This document shows positions 60,973 through 64,000 of a DNA stretch of 64,000 nt, piece by piece. The stretch is from Cucumis sativus (taxonomy: Eukaryota; Streptophyta; Magnoliopsida; Cucurbitales; Cucurbitaceae): the NCBI RefSeq assembly GCF_000004075.3, contig NC_026655.2, positions 1,922,001-1,986,000 on the forward strand, written 5' to 3'. Below the pieces are notes generated by a model that had not been told where the DNA came from, did no database searches, and saw only the letters and a program-made list of their open reading frames with translations. The position numbers were made by a program, and so were the translations under genes. Position 1 is the stretch's first letter, and every line of letters begins with the position of its first letter.

Positions 60973-63900
60973 GAAGACGATCGACTAGATAGAATTTTAT
61001 GATGAAATTATTTATAGAATATATTAGCTATTAATTCCTTTTTTAGTACATACCTCACAATCATTGACATGCTCGTATGTTAACTGAGTTATGCTCCTTT
61101 TGTATATTAGCTATATCCATGTGATGGTATAAAGTTATAGAGATGGGAATAGGGAAAATCTATGAGCATAAAAGGACAGGTTGGAATTTAGGTTTATTCC
61201 TGTACATGGCTTGGTTGAATAATCCAAACCTTTTTTAGAATAAATTAAGTAGCCACTCAAGAATGGATTTATCTCTAAGCAAACACATGGGTGGGGGAGT
61301 AGGGGACTACTTGGAATTGTGAGCTAGTTTGGTGAAAAAATGACAGAACAGACATATTTGGAGAGACATAAGATCAAAATTAAAGATACAATTGTTGGGC
61401 ATGAGATTTTAAAAAGTAACCAATTGGTCTAAAAAGAACATTAGAATAATGAATATCCAAAGATTTGGACAACTTTGAATTGTCTTTTTCACTTCTTCAA
61501 CTGCATCCATTAAGGGCAGAAAGTTCCAAGTTGCATGTGGCGCTAAGTTATTATTATAAAAACCACTGTTTGTATATTCCTTAACAAAATACTAAAAATG
61601 GGCCTTCTCAGGTACACTCTTTGTTTCCCTTCCTTTCTATATACTTACAGAAAAAGATAAAAAGTAATTTTTTAAAGAAAAAAGCTATTGTTACTTCAAA
61701 TTTAAATACTTGAGTTCTGAAAACCTAGTTCTATTCTATATGAACGTAATGATTTGTTTGTTTCATATATTTTGGACACTTTTATTCTTTTATATATGTG
61801 AGTGTTCAGGTCAGCTCATACATATTGATTAATCTCACCTTATAACATTTAGATGTCAAGCGAATACTATGGATTGGACACTGATTTTAATTATTGCACA
61901 TTTATCACTATATGAAGAGGTAGATATTGGTCAAACATTGGATGTTGTATGGTAGAATTAAGAAAGATTAAAATCCCAGCTGCAAAAAGGCATTGTATGA
62001 GTCATCCCATGAACCTTAAGTCAAAAAGGATGTGTTCCAGACCAAACAAATAATAAATGACTTAAGATCTCATGTTTTTCTTTATCTCACGTGAACTTTG
62101 AGCCATATTTTAGTTTTCTTTTTCTTTTTCATTAAAAAAAAACTTGGTTAAGATGTTATGAAGAGAGAAAGAGAGAAAACGAGGAATAAATTATTTAATG
62201 AGACTATCGTGATATGATTCTCTTCATACATGTGACGATCAATACATATTTTGAGATACTTTCGTGGTTTCTTGTTTGTACATTCAATAGTGTAAAGCTA
62301 TTGTGGTGGTCTCCTTGAATTTCTTGTTTCTTTGGATTTTGGCCATATTGTCTTGATTGCAATATCATATCTTTAATTCTCTCATGTGGAAGCTAAAGAG
62401 TGGAATAAATACAATGTGTGATACTTTTGTAGTTTCTCTCTCATACATTCAACAACGCAAAATTACGGCTAAATGTGGCACCCTCTTTGAATAGCTTCTC
62501 CTTACTTCAGTGATATTGTCTTGATTACAAAACCATATCTTCAATCCTCTCACATGGAGGCTAGAGAGTGGAGTGAATCCGGAGTATGATAATTGTATAT
62601 TCAACCTTACAAAACTGTCTACTACATTGTGGCAGCTTCCTTAGATAGTTTATCGTGACCTTGTCTTGACTACACGGCGATATCTTCAATCCTCTTATGT
62701 GGAGGCTAAAGAGTGGAGTGAATCAAGTGTGTGAAGTCGAAGAGCAGAAAAAAGGACAAACAACAAGAATAATACATGGGCCAAACACTGTCGAGTGAGT
62801 ATACATAACAAGTCATGGTGAAAGGGGAAGAGAGTGGGGAACAACTAAGCCATGTTTACAAGTGTGGGGGGCAAAGGATGGCCAAACCATCTGGATATTT
62901 GAACTCTTAACTTCATTTTGTTCCTGCCCTTCCTATCAATGAGGTCCCCATTAATAAGACTAGTCAATTATCTCTGCCAAATTATGTACAACTACATGCA
63001 ACAAAAAACCAGCTATTCTTTTCTCTAAACTCCAAATTTTTTTAATGGACCATTCTACCTATCTTTGTTGCCTAACCCCTTGAATGCAACACTTGACTTG
63101 TTTTTGCTGGTTTAATATTGAAAAAGCAACCAAACTATTTTTTTTTTTTTTTTTTTTGTATAACATAAGAAAATGAAACCCTTTTGTTCATCTTTGTTTG
63201 ATTCTTTTACATTGTTTTCACATGGAAGAACAGAGAGAGAAAATTCTTGAAAAAAGAAATAATGGGTCATTTCAAGAGTGAATGCCGAAGTAAATTGTGG
63301 GAGTTGTCTGTCTGATCACAGTTATTTCATATATCAACTCTGTTTCAGAAGGAAAAATAGCAAAAGGACATTTGGTTCCTTTACAGTTTCATTTCATTAA
63401 AAGCTTAAATTCTAGTGCAGTGTTGTTATTATTATTGTTGTTGTGTGTATATTTGTGTGTGTGTGTGTGATTTTTAATTAGCCCTTGAAAATAGAAATGA
63501 CATTTTCCAAGGAGCTGGATTGCCAATTGGGATAAGGCACAGCCATTTTTATGGAACCAAATAATTGAGTTGTATTGAACAAAAGGAAAAAAACAATCAA
63601 ACAAACAAAAAAAACAAACAGCCACCTTCATCATCATCAACCTGAAAACATGACTCACAATCTTGCTTTCTCTGAGGACCTAAACCTGCAAATAGAAAGA
63701 AGACAGAACCCACCCAAAAAAAAACAGAAAGATTTTTCTTTTTCTTTTTCTTCCTTTTCTCTTTTTTCTTTTTTGTGTGGCAAAATTTTCTCAGGTTGTT
63801 TTACTCAGGAAACCTAACTCTGAGTTGTGTTTATGGCACTTTTTTTTTTTTTTTTCCAAAGGATGAAAAATGGAAGAATCAATAGAAAACAAAGAAAGAC

Positions 63901-64000
63901 CTTTTTTTAAATTTTTTTTTATTAAGAGGTCCATTTTCATCCTATTTAAGAACAAAAGTCTTATATTCTCTCTAGTTTTGTAAGGCTTAGCCAATCCATC
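60973..64000. other. Intergenic region at the right edge
   Basis: No gene seen in about 3 kb. It contains a degenerate tandem repeat (62220-62745), a T-run at about 63140-63158 and a GT-rich microsatellite at about 63436-63470. The pyrimidine/purine tracts near 63570-63850 could belong to the leader or 3' UTR of a gene beyond the window. Confidence 0.55.
62220..62745. repeat. Degenerate tandem repeat, about 150-165 bp unit, three copies
   Basis: Three copies share the block TTGTCTTGAT(T/C)...ATATC(A/T)T followed by CAATCCTCTCA(C/T)ATGGAGGCTA and AAGAGTGGA(A/G)T(A/G)AAT. These blocks lie near 62349-62408, 62515-62578 and 62661-62720. Between them are further alignable phrases (ACATTCAA, TTGTGGCAGCTTCCTT type). 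No coding frame is kept. Confidence 0.8.

Overview
The window is nuclear DNA of a flowering plant (eudicot). It is AT-rich, has GT-AG introns throughout, and carries plant-specific families: a plastid enolase, plant cysteine oxidase, a glutamine dumper, a CYSTM protein and F-box/FBA genes. Two intergenic stretches with CTATCA-type dispersed repeats suggest a cucurbit (Cucumis or a close relative). That last point rests on memory of the family, not on a search.

Layout. 1-3.3 kb: gene-poor, with two small duplicated pieces of introns from genes lying 20 and 34 kb away. 3.5-5.8 kb (+): DUF3353/CPP1-type plastid membrane protein. 7.8-8.8 kb (-): tetraspanin with two G-boxes upstream. 10.6-13.6 kb (+): plastid enolase ENO1. 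14.2-14.8 kb (-): a low-complexity acidic, Gln/Pro-rich protein ending in a CXC-like Cys module. 16-24 kb: a decayed tandem array of an [F-box + cysteine oxidase] unit, with two intact F-box genes (+), a third F-box tail, two cysteine-oxidase remnants and one intact PCO3-like gene (-). 24.9-27.5 kb (+): kinetochore MIS12. 29.0-29.5 kb (+): an intronless basic orphan protein. 31.5-38.5 kb (-): 19-exon phenylalanyl-tRNA synthetase beta subunit, whose introns hold a plastid ycf1 fragment and a truncated LINE with an 11-bp target-site duplication. 40.1-45.3 kb (-): TTM1/2-type P-loop + CYTH triphosphate tunnel enzyme. 48.2 kb (-): tRNA-Gly(TCC). 48.7-52.3 kb (+): agmatine iminohydrolase. 54.7-57.9 kb (+): STK16-like N-myristoylated kinase. 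59.2 kb (+): glutamine dumper. 59.9-60.8 kb (-): CYSTM protein. 61-64 kb: no gene seen; a degenerate tandem repeat lies at 62.3-62.7 kb.

The genes are ordinary, unrelated housekeeping and regulatory genes and do not form a pathway. Exon structures were assembled by eye from reading-frame continuity, GT-AG borders and remembered family sequence; UTR ends are not determined. I do not see a new biological system. The most interesting features are the stepwise-decayed F-box/PCO array with its outlying fragments, the CXC-tail acidic protein, and the set of small insertions inside introns.
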